Part shown: piece by piece, positions 1 through 8,274 of the stretch
How the letters are laid out: each line of letters starts with the position of its first letter
Numbering within the stretch: the first letter of the stretch is position 1
Origin: Desertimonas flava
GTDB taxonomy: Bacteria; Actinomycetota; Acidimicrobiia; Acidimicrobiales; Ilumatobacteraceae
NCBI RefSeq assembly: GCF_003426815.1
Contig: NZ_QKYK01000023.1
Span: 29,186 to 93,185, forward strand
Direction: 5' to 3'
Length of the DNA: 64,000 bases
Made by a program: the position numbers and the translations under genes
The notes under the pieces: model-generated
The model's input: the letters and a program-made list of their open reading frames with translations, nothing else
What the model was told of the DNA's origin: nothing
Database searches by the model: none

Positions 1-1790
1 TCGAGGATCGAGCAGTTGAGGGCGCCGTTCAACGCCGCCTTCATGCCGCTCGTGCCGCACGCTTCGAGCGGCCTCCGGGGTGTGTTCAACCACACGTCGC
101 AGCCGTGGTACATCTCGCGGGCGATGGCGATGTCGTAGTCGGTGAGGAACACGAACCGATGACGCACCTTGCCCTTGCGGGCGAACTGCTCGATCTTCTG
201 GATCAGCTGCTTGCCAGGTGTGTCGGCCGGGTGCGCCTTGCCGGCGAACACGAACTGCACGGGCCGGTCGGCGTCGTCGAGCAGGGCCATCAGGCGATCG
301 GGCTGCGAGAGCAGCAACGTCGCCCGCTTGTAGGTGGCGAAGCGCCGAGCGAAGCCGATGGTGAGGGTGTCGGGGTTGAGCACGCCGCCACCGAGCAGGC
401 CGCGGACGAATCGGACCAGACCGCGACGGCCGGCGACCATCGTGTCCCAGATCTCGGCCGGGTCCATGTCGCGCACGTTGGCCCAGCGGTCGGCACCGGC
501 CGATGACCAGTCGTCGCCGATCGCCCGCGACAGCAGGGCGTCGACGCGGAGCGACGTCCACGACCTGCCGTGCACCCCGTTGGTGATCGAGCCGATCGGC
601 ACCTCCTCGGTGTCGACGCCGGGCCACAGGCCGTGGAACATCGCCTGGCTCACCGTGCCGTGCAGCTCGGCGACGCCGTTGGACCGGGCCGCCAGCCGCA
701 GGCCCATGACCGCCATGTTGAACTTCTTGTCCTCGTCCGCAACGTCCGCCTCGTCGGGGCTCTCGCCGATGGCGAAGAGCTCGTCGATCGACACGCCGCA
801 CTCTTCGGCGAACCCCGAGAAGTACCGCTCGATCAGCGTGCGCTCGAAGCGGTCGATCCCGGCGGGGACCGGGGTATGGGTGGTGAACACCCCACCGCCC
901 CGGACGGCCTCGACGGCGGCGGCGAACGGTGTGCCCGACGCGACGTGCTCGCGGATGCGCTCGAGCCCGAGGAACCCGGCGTGGCCTTCGTTGGTGTGGA
1001 AGACCTGCGGGTGGATGTCGAGCGCCCGGAGGGCCCGGACGCCGCCGATGCCGAGCACGATCTCCTGGCGAAGACGGTGGTGATTGTCGCCGCCGTAGAG
1101 GCGGTCGGTGATGGCGACGGCGTCGGGGGAGTTGCCCTCGACGTCGGTGTCGAGCAGGTAGAGGTCGACCTTGCCGACCTGGGCGCGCCACACGCGGGCG
1201 CTGACGTCGTCGCCGGCCATGTCGATGGTGACGACGACACCCGTGTCCGTGAGGCCGAGCGACTCCGGATCGAGGTTGACCGTCAGCTCCTGCTGCCAGC
1301 CCTCGGCGTCGAGCTCCTGGTGGAAGTAGCCCTCGGTGTAGAGCAGGCCGACGCCGACCAGCGGCACGCCGAGGTCCGACGAGGCCTTGAGGTGGTCGCC
1401 GGCGAGCACGCCGAGGCCGCCCGAGTACTGCGGGAGGGCCTCGGTGAGACCGAACTCCGGCGAGAAGTACGCAACGGCGCCGAGCGGCGAGTCGGTGCGG
1501 GTGGCGAACCACGTCGGCCCGGTGATCGCCGCGTCGAGCCGGCCCTTGGCGGCGGCGAGATCACGCACGATCGACTGGTCGGCGGCGAGTGCCTCGAGTC
1601 GCTCGGATGGTGTGGTGCGCACCATGTGGGCGGGGTGGGCCTCGTCGGCGGTCCATCCCGGCCAGATGCGCTCGAAGAGGCGCACCAGCTCCCGGTCCCA
1701 CGCCCAGTGCAGGTTCGTGGCCAACTCCGGCAGGGCCGCGAGGGCCTCGGGGATGGCGGGACGGACCTCGAAGCGGCGAACGGGACGCAT
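1..1790 (-). CDS. glgP: Glycogen/alpha-glucan phosphorylase, 3' end outside window
   Basis: Phosphorolyses terminal alpha-1,4 bonds of glycogen or maltodextrin to glucose 1-phosphate in the cytoplasm, using PLP. The reverse strand reads MRPVRRFEVRPAIPEALAAL and then NLHWAWD, typical of the N-terminus of the shorter (Thermotoga/actinobacterial type) phosphorylases. Near the window edge it reads CDVWLNTPRRPLEACGTSGM, the glucan-binding and PLP-region signature of the family. About 596 residues are visible; the C-terminus lies beyond position 1. The ATG at 1790 lacks a Shine-Dalgarno sequence, but a TAGTCT -10-like box lies 8 nt upstream. It lies 11 bp downstream of the AbiEi-like gene and near a glycogen-synthase-like gene, so it fits a storage-glucan cluster. 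Family assignment is firm; glycogen versus maltodextrin preference cannot be told. Confidence 0.9.
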   Translation of the reverse strand, partial: MRPVRRFEVRPAIPEALAALPELATNLHWAWDRELVRLFERIWPGWTADEAHPAHMVRTTPSERLEALAADQSIVRDLAAAKGRLDAAITGPTWFATRTDSPLGAVAYFSPEFGLTEALPQYSGGLGVLAGDHLKASSDLGVPLVGVGLLYTEGYFHQELDAEGWQQELTVNLDPESLGLTDTGVVVTIDMAGDDVSARVWRAQVGKVDLYLLDTDVEGNSPDAVAITDRLYGGDNHHRLRQEIVLGIGGVRALRALDIHPQVFHTNEGHAGFLGLERIREHVASGTPFAAAVEAVRGGGVFTTHTPVPAGIDRFERTLIERYFSGFAEECGVSIDELFAIGESPDEADVADEDKKFNMAVMGLRLAARSNGVAELHGTVSQAMFHGLWPGVDTEEVPIGSITNGVHGRSWTSLRVDALLSRAIGDDWSSAGADRWANVRDMDPAEIWDTMVAGRRGLVRFVRGLLGGGVLNPDTLTIGFARRFATYKRATLLLSQPDRLMALLDDADRPVQFVFAGKAHPADTPGKQLIQKIEQFARKGKVRHRFVFLTDYDIAIAREMYHGCDVWLNTPRRPLEACGTSGMKAALNGALNCSIL

Positions 1791-1801
1791 GCCGCGGGAG
1801 A

Positions 1802-2602
1802 CTAGCGAGCAGTCCGCCGACGCGCTCGGGGAACCCCTCGCTGGGCGACGGCCGACCGACGGCGTTCGATCGCTGCGACGACCATGTCGATCGTGCCCTC
1901 GAAGTCGTCATCGAGTTGCGCCTCGCCGATCCGCTTCACGGCGATGCCGACGGCGTCGGCCGCGTCGTCGCGCCGGTTGTCGTTCGCCGCCCCTTCGAGC
2001 GTGCGGTGCTCGGGATGGACGTCGACCTCGAGCGCCCATCGCAGGTCGGGGAGGGCGATGTCGAAGGCGGCCGGTCCGTACACCGGCAGGATCTGGGGCC
2101 ACTGACGCACCAGCCCCTCCACGCCGCGGTCGCACAGGGCGTCGTACACGTCCCGTTCCGGGTCCGAGGCACCGGGCCGGCCGGGATGCCGCCGGTCGAG
2201 CACTCGCAGGAACCGTCGAACCCACTCGCGGCCCGGACCGGCGAGACGCTCCGCCGTCCGTCGGAGAGCGGCCTCCGTGCAGTACTTCTTGGCGATCGCA
2301 TCGTCGACCATCGAGGCGAGAGCGTTGTTGCCGAGATGGCGGGTCATCAACACGACGCTGACGGTCGGCCCGGACACGACCATGTCGGCCCGGCCTGCGC
2401 ACAGCGCCGTGCATCGCCCGGCCTCGTCCAGGTCGGTTCCGGCAAACTGGTAGACGCCGACGATGACTCGCCGCAGGATGCGGTTTCGAACGAGGCGTTC
2501 GCGCTGGGTGGTGGAGATGCCGGCGTCGGCGAGCGCCTGGTTGGTGATGGTGCCCCGGTGGTGCCGTAGCCAGTGGGTGGCTTCGGCCGTCAATCTGCTC
2601 AC
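1802..2602 (-). CDS. Orphan AbiEi-like protein with DUF559-type C-terminus
   Basis: The 266-residue protein starts at a GTG preceded by GAAGGGG, a good ribosome site. Residues 1-60 form a winged-helix-like AbiEi N-terminal domain (HHRGTITNQALADAGIS, then RRVIVGVYQFAG). Residues about 150-250 resemble DUF559/Vsr-type PD-(D/E)XK nucleases: a D in AFDIALPD, then ALEVDVHPEH, then a basic NDNRRDDAADA segment. AbiEi proteins are antitoxin/regulators of type IV toxin-antitoxin pairs, but no AbiEii-like toxin is adjacent. Such two-domain orphans are common in actinobacteria and their role is unknown. Whether the nuclease fold is active cannot be decided from sequence. Confidence 0.7.
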   Translation of the reverse strand: MSRLTAEATHWLRHHRGTITNQALADAGISTTQRERLVRNRILRRVIVGVYQFAGTDLDEAGRCTALCAGRADMVVSGPTVSVVLMTRHLGNNALASMVDDAIAKKYCTEAALRRTAERLAGPGREWVRRFLRVLDRRHPGRPGASDPERDVYDALCDRGVEGLVRQWPQILPVYGPAAFDIALPDLRWALEVDVHPEHRTLEGAANDNRRDDAADAVGIAVKRIGEAQLDDDFEGTIDMVVAAIERRRSAVAQRGVPRARRRTAR

Positions 2603-2702
2603 GGTGTGACCCCTTCGTCGAATCGGTTGACGCAACGGGGGATGTCGGGTGCCTCTCATCATGGCGATGGGGTGTGACATCGACCGGCCCGCCCCACCGG
2701 TG

Positions 2703-2793
2703 GTGTTCACCACCCGCAGGTACTGCGGGACCCGCTCACCGGACCGGGCGACCGCCTGCAGGTTGTGTTCACCACCCGCAGTTACTGCGGGTT
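2703..2793. repeat. Duplicated GTGTTCACC/CCCGCAG hairpin pair
   Basis: A segment of about 27 bp (GTGTTCACCACCCGCAG followed by K-TACTGCGGG) occurs at 2703-2729 and again at 2765-2791 with one difference. Each copy contains an inverted repeat: CCCGCAG-GTA-CTGCGGG in the first and CCCGCAGT-T-ACTGCGGG in the second. The pair lies downstream of the minus-strand glycosyltransferase (stop at 2832) and upstream of the AbiEi-like gene, so a tandem transcription terminator is the simplest reading. A third GTTGTGTTCAC follows at 2791-2801. No run of T follows either stem, so termination is inferred, not shown. Confidence 0.55.
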
Positions 2794-2831
2794 GTGTTCA
2801 CTTCCGGCATGCAGGCCGGCAGGGGACCCGG

Positions 2832-4016
2832 TCAGGCGGTGGAGGCGTAGAGGTTGACGGTCGCCCGGGCGATCGCCGCCCAGGAGTACCGGGTGGCGAG
2901 CAGCTCGGCGCCGGCCTGGCGCATCTCGCCGGCCAGCTCGGGGTCGGACAGGACCATCTCGATGCACGTGGCCAGCTCGTCGGCGTTGCCGGGCTCGAAC
3001 AGCATCCCGGCTCCGGTGCCGTCGATCAGCTCGGCGAGCCCACCGGTGCGGGCGGCGATCAGCGGGGCGCCGCCGGCCAGCGCCTCGAGGGCGACGATGC
3101 CGAACGGCTCGTAGAGCGAGGGGATGACCACGCAGCCGGCCCGGTGCACACCGGCCCGCAGGCGCTCGTCGGGGACGAACCCGACGAGCCGCATGATGTC
3201 GCTGACGCCCTCGATGTCGACCTGGGACTGCAGCTCGGGCAGGTAGCTGCCCCGCCCGGCGACGATGCACTCGATGCCGGGAACCCGCGAGCGGAGCGTG
3301 CTCATCGCCTGGGCGAGCACCTGGAAGCCCTTCTCGTACTGGACGCGGCCCCACGTGAGCACGAGCGGCGCCCGCCCCTGGGCGTGCTCGCCGCCGGCCC
3401 ACCACGTGGGGTCGATGCCGTTGGGGATGCGGTGGACCCGTTCCGGCGCGAGCTCGAACCCGGAGATCACCTCCTGGGCCATGAACTTCGACGAAGCGAT
3501 CACGTGTCGCGACGTGTGGGCGATCCACGACTCCACGGCGTGGATCGTGCTCGGCTCGCCCGGTGGCAGGCTGCCGCCGTGCTGGCCGCGGGTGGTGGTG
3601 TGGAACGTGGTGACCAGCGGGACCCCGTACAGCTCGGCGAGCGTCTCGGCCGCCCACGCGACCTCCCAGTTGTGGCCGTGGACGACCTCGGGGATCCACC
3701 GGTCGGGCCCGCGGCCGAGCGCCGTGACGAGCTGGACGAGCTGGTGACACGCCGAGGCCGCCGAGGCCACGTGGAACTCGTCGGGGATCCACGGCAGGTC
3801 GATGTTGGCCCGCAGCACCCGGACGGGGCGGGCGCCGTCAGCGTCGTCGGTGCTCGACGTCGGGAGCAGCTGTTCGGCGGGTGCGCCCTTGTGCCCGACC
3901 GTCAGCAGCACCACCTCGTGGCCCGCCTGTCCCAGCGCCCGGGTGAGCCCGTCCACGTGCGCGCCGGCGCCGCCGGCACGGGGCGGGAAGTCCCAGGCGA
4001 GCATCAAAACTCGCAT
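2832..4016 (-). CDS. GT4 glycosyltransferase, glycogen synthase/GlgM-like
   Basis: A 394-residue GT-B glycosyltransferase of family 4. The N-terminus MRVLMLAWDFPPRAGG is the nucleotide-sugar enzyme glycine-rich start of actinobacterial glycogen-synthase-type proteins. HGHNWEVAWAAE and the E-x7-E motif EPFGIVALE (about residue 320) are the family's acceptor and donor-site signatures. In actinobacteria close homologues are ADP-glucose-dependent glycogen synthases or maltose-1-phosphate synthases (GlgM). Neighbouring glycogen phosphorylase and maltodextrin genes support a glucan substrate, but sequence alone does not choose between these or a trehalose or glycolipid role. No Shine-Dalgarno is evident; a TAGGTT box ends 8 nt before the ATG. 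Confidence 0.75.
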   Translation of the reverse strand: MRVLMLAWDFPPRAGGAGAHVDGLTRALGQAGHEVVLLTVGHKGAPAEQLLPTSSTDDADGARPVRVLRANIDLPWIPDEFHVASAASACHQLVQLVTALGRGPDRWIPEVVHGHNWEVAWAAETLAELYGVPLVTTFHTTTRGQHGGSLPPGEPSTIHAVESWIAHTSRHVIASSKFMAQEVISGFELAPERVHRIPNGIDPTWWAGGEHAQGRAPLVLTWGRVQYEKGFQVLAQAMSTLRSRVPGIECIVAGRGSYLPELQSQVDIEGVSDIMRLVGFVPDERLRAGVHRAGCVVIPSLYEPFGIVALEALAGGAPLIAARTGGLAELIDGTGAGMLFEPGNADELATCIEMVLSDPELAGEMRQAGAELLATRYSWAAIARATVNLYASTA

Positions 4017-4109
4017 CGGTCCGGAACCTAGTCGGCCCGCGGCGATGTGTGAGGTCTCGGCCCGCGAGAAGACAGCACGGAGATCCGCACTGCGTCGATT
4101 TCAGTCAGC

Positions 4110-5126
4110 TCACGGATCGGCGAGCGGGGCCGTCGAGGAGCGGACCACCAGCTCGGGCCGGAAGAGGAACTCCCCGTTGCGGGTCGGCCGTCCGGCGAGG
4201 CGGTCGCTGACGATGTCGGCGGCCGCGTCGCACATCGCCCGGACCGGCTGGCGGATGGTGGTGAGTGGCGGATCGGTGTAGGCCATCAGCGCGGTGTCGT
4301 CGTAGCCGGTGACCGACCACTGGCGGGGCACCTCGAGGCCGAGGTCGCGTGCGCCGCGGATGGTGCCGAGGGCCACCATGTCGCTGGCCGCGACGGCGGC
4401 CGTGGCGCCGCACTCGAGCAGCCCCTCGACGGCGGCGTGGCCGGCTTCGGCGCTGAAGATCGTCTCGACGACGAGCGACTCGTCGCGATCGATCCCCGCC
4501 GCCTTGAGGGCGGCGCGGTAGCCGGCCACCTTGCGCTGCACCACCGTGTGCCGATGCGGCCCCGACACGAAGCCGATCCGGCGGTGGCCGAGGCTCACCA
4601 GGTGGCGTACGGCGAGGGCGGCCGCGTGGCGGTCGTCGCACGACACGAACGGCGCCACCAAGTCGCGGCGGAAGCCGTTGACGAACGCCATCGTCACGCC
4701 CGTGTCGAGGAGATGCTGATACGGCGCCATGTCGGCGGTGGTGTCGGCGTGGGCGCCCGACACCACGATCATCGCGGCGACGCCGGCCGCGGCGAGGGTC
4801 TCCAGCATCTGCGGCTCCTCCGACGCCGTCCCGCACCTGGCGATCACGCTCGGGTGGTCCTTGCTGGCGAGCCGCGCCGTGAGCAGCTGGGCCATCACGG
4901 GGAAGATCGGGTTGTCGAGGTCGGGCATGAGGATCGCCACCAGGCCGGTGCGCTGGGCGGTCGGCCGGGGCCGCCCGCCGGGCATCGGACCGTCGAGCGC
5001 GCGCAGGGCGTCGAGGACGACCGCCTTCGTCCGGGCGCTGACGTTGGGCCGCTCGTTGAGCACGCGGCTGACCGTCGCCTCGCTGACCCCGGCTCGGGCT
5101 GCCACGTCGCGCAGTCGCACCCGCAT
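4110..5126 (-). CDS. LacI-family repressor of the divergent maltose operon
   Basis: A 338-residue LacI/GalR regulator. The N-terminal HTH reads LRDVAARAGVSEATVSRVLN, followed by a periplasmic-binding-protein-like ligand domain (LVAILMPDLDNPIFPVM at about 60) and the C-terminal dimer region. The ATG at 5126 was chosen over an upstream in-frame ATG at 5216 because the HTH begins directly after it and AAGGTGGG precedes it. It is transcribed away from the malE-malF-malG-GH13 operon, and palindromic LacI-type sites lie between them. By position it should sense a maltodextrin-derived ligand, like actinobacterial MalR; that function is inferred from context. Confidence 0.85.
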   Translation of the reverse strand: MRVRLRDVAARAGVSEATVSRVLNERPNVSARTKAVVLDALRALDGPMPGGRPRPTAQRTGLVAILMPDLDNPIFPVMAQLLTARLASKDHPSVIARCGTASEEPQMLETLAAAGVAAMIVVSGAHADTTADMAPYQHLLDTGVTMAFVNGFRRDLVAPFVSCDDRHAAALAVRHLVSLGHRRIGFVSGPHRHTVVQRKVAGYRAALKAAGIDRDESLVVETIFSAEAGHAAVEGLLECGATAAVAASDMVALGTIRGARDLGLEVPRQWSVTGYDDTALMAYTDPPLTTIRQPVRAMCDAAADIVSDRLAGRPTRNGEFLFRPELVVRSSTAPLADP

Positions 5127-5157
5127 GACCGCCCACCTTGGCAGTTCTGCGACACCG

Positions 5158-5181
5158 TTGCAAGAATTGCAAGAGTCTTGC
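5158..5181. promoter_or_regulatory. LacI-type operator cluster in the mal divergent region
   Basis: Between the repressor start (5126) and malE lies a 13-bp palindrome, GCAAGA-G-TCTTGC, at 5169-5181. Immediately before it is GCAA-GAA-TTGC (5160-5170), with TTGCAA repeated at 5158 and 5167. LacI-family regulators of actinobacterial maltose operons recognise CTTGCA-rich palindromes. A possible -35 TTGCCA (5178-5183) and -10 CAGAAT (5202-5207, 18-bp spacer) for the operon would place the palindrome over the -35, consistent with repression. The operator is directly visible; the promoter is weaker. Confidence 0.7.
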
Positions 5182-5307
5182 CATGGCTGACAGCGGGCTG
5201 CCAGAATGCTGTTCACGGGCCGGACTGGGGCACATTCCGGCTCCCGGTCGACCGCTCATCCGGGGTCGCCCGTGTCCACGAAGATCCGCTCTATGAATGG
5301 GGAATCC

Positions 5308-6681
5308 ATGCGTTCACGCAAGAAGCTGGTGGCGGTCGCCGGCGCGCTCGCCGTCGCCGCTCTCGGCACCACCGGCGTCGCCGGCGCGACCACCGCACCA
5401 CCCGACAGCGAAGCCGCCGGCACCGAGCCTGCGGGCACCGAGGCCGCCGGCACCGAGGCGGCAGGCACCGAGGCGGCGGGCACCGAGGCGGCAGGCACGG
5501 AGGCCCCCGCACCGACGGCGCCGCCACGCGGCGACGCCGACCTGGTGATCTGGGCCGACGACACACGCACCCCGATCATCGAGGAGATCGCCGGGCCCTT
5601 CGCCGACGAGAACGGCATCACCGTCGACGTCCTCGAGCTCGAGTTCGGCCAGATCCGCGACCAGCTCTCCCTCAACGCCCCGTCTGGCGAGGGTCCCGAC
5701 ATCATCATCGGCGCCCACGACTGGCTCGGCGAGCTCGTCGCCAACGGGGTCGTCGAGCCACTCGACGTCAGCGCCGTCGCCGACGGCTTCAACCCGGTCG
5801 CCATCGAGGCGTTCACCTACGAAGGCCAGACGTACGGTCTGCCCTACGCCGTCGAGAACATCGCCCTCGTCCGCAACACCGATCTGGTGCCCGAGCCGCC
5901 GGCGACGTTCGAGGAGATGATCCAGATCGCCACCGAGTACCACGAGGCCAACCCCGGCTCCGATCACCTCGGTCTCGCCCTGCAGATCGGCCCCGAAGGC
6001 GACGCCTACCACCTCCAGCCGATCCTGTCGGCGTTCGGTGGCTACATCTTCGGCCAGAACGAGGACGGCACGTTCAACCCCGAGGACCTCGGGATCGACT
6101 CCGAGGGCGGTCTCGCCGCCGCCGCGTTCCTGCAGGAGCAGGCCGCGGCCGGTCTCCTCAACGCCGACGTCACCTACGACGCGATGATCGAGGCCTTCGG
6201 CTCGGGCCAGGCACCGTTCGCGATCACCGGGCCGTGGGCGATCAGCCAGGCCGACAACGGCTTCGCGGCCACCGGCGTCCCCTACGCGGTGAGCGCCATC
6301 CCGGCGCGTGAGGGCGGGGAGCCGCCGGCCGTGTTCGTCGGCGTGCAGGGCTTCATGATCTCGTCGTTCTCCGAGCAGAAGGACCTGGCGACCAGCTTCG
6401 TGCTCGACTACATGAGCCAGGAGTCGACGCAGCTGGCGCTGTTCGAGGCCGGCGGTCGTCCGCCGGCGCTGATCTCGGCCGCCGAGCAGGTGGCCGACGA
6501 CGCCGACATCGCCGGGTTCAACGAGGCGGCCACGAACGGCATTCCGCAGCCGGCCATTCCCCAGATGAGCGCGGTGTGGAGCGCCCTCGGCCTGGCCGAG
6601 GTCAACGTCCTGCGCGGGGCCGATGGAGCCGCCGAGTTCACGGCAGCGGCCGAGGAGATCCGTTCGCAGATCGCCGGCTGA
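5308..6681 (+). CDS. malE: Maltose/maltodextrin ABC transporter substrate-binding protein
   Basis: The extracytoplasmic solute receptor for the MalFG permease; 457 residues. The signal peptide is MRSRKKLVAVAGALAVAALG ending near VAGA-TT. A low-complexity linker of six A/P-AGTE pentapeptides (residues 36-65) follows, and then the mature fold starts at LVIWADDTRTPIIEEIAGPF, the MalE-like opening. GPWAISQADNGFAATGVPYA and FVGVQGFMISSFS are family landmarks. The ATG at 5308 follows GGGGAATCC; an earlier in-frame ATG at 5293 would only add five residues before the signal peptide. Unlike most monoderm receptors there is no lipobox cysteine, so membrane anchoring is unexplained. First gene of the operon; malF follows after 7 bp. 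Confidence 0.88.
   Translation: MRSRKKLVAVAGALAVAALGTTGVAGATTAPPDSEAAGTEPAGTEAAGTEAAGTEAAGTEAAGTEAPAPTAPPRGDADLVIWADDTRTPIIEEIAGPFADENGITVDVLELEFGQIRDQLSLNAPSGEGPDIIIGAHDWLGELVANGVVEPLDVSAVADGFNPVAIEAFTYEGQTYGLPYAVENIALVRNTDLVPEPPATFEEMIQIATEYHEANPGSDHLGLALQIGPEGDAYHLQPILSAFGGYIFGQNEDGTFNPEDLGIDSEGGLAAAAFLQEQAAAGLLNADVTYDAMIEAFGSGQAPFAITGPWAISQADNGFAATGVPYAVSAIPAREGGEPPAVFVGVQGFMISSFSEQKDLATSFVLDYMSQESTQLALFEAGGRPPALISAAEQVADDADIAGFNEAATNGIPQPAIPQMSAVWSALGLAEVNVLRGADGAAEFTAAAEEIRSQIAG
5413..5502 (+). repeat. Six 15-bp units encoding (A/P)AGTE in malE linker
   Basis: Six in-frame 15-bp units encode AAGTE, PAGTE and four further AAGTE pentapeptides between the signal peptide and the binding domain. 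The units differ at third positions (for example gcggca versus gcggcg), so the array is old enough to have diverged or has been kept at protein level. Acidic AGTE linkers are typical of exported receptors in Acidimicrobiia. Confidence 0.9.
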
Positions 6682-6688
6682 TCGCTCG

Positions 6689-8272
6689 ATGAACGGTGGG
6701 ACCGTGGCGCCCGGGGCAACCCGGGCGCCCACCCGCTTCGGCGGCTCGGCCCCCGGCTGGATCGCCAAGATCCTCCTCCTCGGCGCCGCCGACGCGCTGG
6801 CCGTCCTCGGCCTGATCACCTCGATCGGCAACGAGGCCTGGGGCTACGCGACCGTCATGGTCGTCACGCTGGTCGCCCTCAACGTCGTCTACTTGCCGCG
6901 GCGGTTCGTACCGATGAAGTACCTGCTGCCGGGGGTCTTCTTCCTCGCCATCTTCGGGCTCTACCCGGTCGTCTACACCGTCATCGCGTCCACGACGAAC
7001 TACGGCACCGGTCATGTCCTGAGCCGCGAGCAGGCAATCGAGCAGATCCAGAGCCAGTCGGTGCGGGCCGATCCGGATGCGCCGAGGTTCGACGCCACGC
7101 CGATGCGGGGCGACGACGGCACGTTCGCCGGCTTCGCGCTCTTCGAACCCGACAGCGGCGTGCTGTATCTCGGGACCGACGAAGGGATCACCGAGATCGA
7201 CGCCGCCGATGCCAGCCTCACCACGCTGGTGACCACTGGTCGAACGTTCGTCGAGTCGGCCGCAGGGCTCACCGGCGTCCGCGCCGGCGACGCCAGATCG
7301 CTGCCCGGTTACCCGACCGGCACGTACGAGATGCCGGCTGATGACGGCGGCGTCTTCACGATCTCGGGTGCACAGGCCGTGCAGTCGACCACGACGCGCG
7401 TGTACGACCCCGACGCTGACACGATCACCGACACCGAGACCGGCGTGGTCTACCGGGAACTCGATGGGTTCTTCGTCGTCGACGACGGCACGCGGCTGTC
7501 GCCGGGCTTCCGCACGTCGGTCGGCCTCGACAACTACCGCGAGGTGCTCGGTGACGAGGAGTTCCGTGGGCCGTTCCTCCGCGTGTTGGCCTGGAACCTG
7601 GGCTTCGCCTTCGGCTCGGTGGTGCTCACCTTCGCCGTCGGGCTGGGGCTGGCAACCGTGCTCAATGACCCACGACTCAGATCGCGCCGGCACTACCGGT
7701 CGCTGCTCATCATCCCGTACGCCCTGCCCGGCTTCATGACCGCGCTCGTGTGGAAGGGCATGTTGAACGAGACGTTCGGGATCAACCGCTGGCTGCCCTT
7801 CGACGTGTCGTGGCAGTCGCACACCGGGTGGGCGATGGTGTCGCTGTTCCTCGTCAACACGTGGCTCGGCTATCCCTACATGTTCCTCGTCAGCACCGGC
7901 GCGCTGCAGAGCATCCCCACCGACCTCAAGGAGGCGGCACTCGTCGACGGGGCAAGCGGGTTCACGGCGTTCCGCAAGATCACCTTCCCATTGCTGCTCG
8001 TCACGGTGAGCCCGCTGCTCGTCGCCAGCTTCGCCTTCAACTTCAACAACTTCACGATCATCTGGCTCGTCACCGGCGGCAACCCGCGCGCGGTCAGCGA
8101 GTCGGCGGGGACGACGGACATCCTGCTGTCGTGGGTGTACCGCATCGCTCTCGACGCCAGCCCGCAGCGCCAAGGGCTGGCGGCGACGTTGTCCGTGCTG
8201 ATCTTCCTGATCGTCGCCGCCATCTCGGCGGTCGGCTTCAAGTACACGAAGGCCTACGAGGAGGTGCGCTAG
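6689..8272 (+). CDS. malF: Maltose/maltodextrin ABC transporter permease MalF
   Basis: Inner-membrane permease subunit, 527 residues. Two hydrophobic segments at the N-terminus (ILLLGAADALAVLGLITSIG and the following AWGYATVMVVTLVALNVVYL) and one after MKYLLPGVFFLAIFGLYPVV precede a large extracytoplasmic domain (about residues 110-270) like the MalF P2 loop that docks the binding protein. The C-terminal half has the binding-protein-dependent permease fold with the EAA coupling motif in LKEAALVDGASGFTAFRKIT. ATG 6689 lies 7 bp after malE; malG begins 2 bp after its stop. No cognate ATPase lies nearby, so a shared MsiK-type ATPase is probable. Confidence 0.9.
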   Translation: MNGGTVAPGATRAPTRFGGSAPGWIAKILLLGAADALAVLGLITSIGNEAWGYATVMVVTLVALNVVYLPRRFVPMKYLLPGVFFLAIFGLYPVVYTVIASTTNYGTGHVLSREQAIEQIQSQSVRADPDAPRFDATPMRGDDGTFAGFALFEPDSGVLYLGTDEGITEIDAADASLTTLVTTGRTFVESAAGLTGVRAGDARSLPGYPTGTYEMPADDGGVFTISGAQAVQSTTTRVYDPDADTITDTETGVVYRELDGFFVVDDGTRLSPGFRTSVGLDNYREVLGDEEFRGPFLRVLAWNLGFAFGSVVLTFAVGLGLATVLNDPRLRSRRHYRSLLIIPYALPGFMTALVWKGMLNETFGINRWLPFDVSWQSHTGWAMVSLFLVNTWLGYPYMFLVSTGALQSIPTDLKEAALVDGASGFTAFRKITFPLLLVTVSPLLVASFAFNFNNFTIIWLVTGGNPRAVSESAGTTDILLSWVYRIALDASPQRQGLAATLSVLIFLIVAAISAVGFKYTKAYEEVR

Positions 8273-8274
8273 CG

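Noticed and set aside
5314..6831. Long antisense open frames (for example over malE, malF, ligA and the heterodimeric ABC genes)
   Set aside because: High GC content makes long antisense frames common; their predicted proteins are arginine- and histidine-rich with no family motif, and the sense frames are clearly real.
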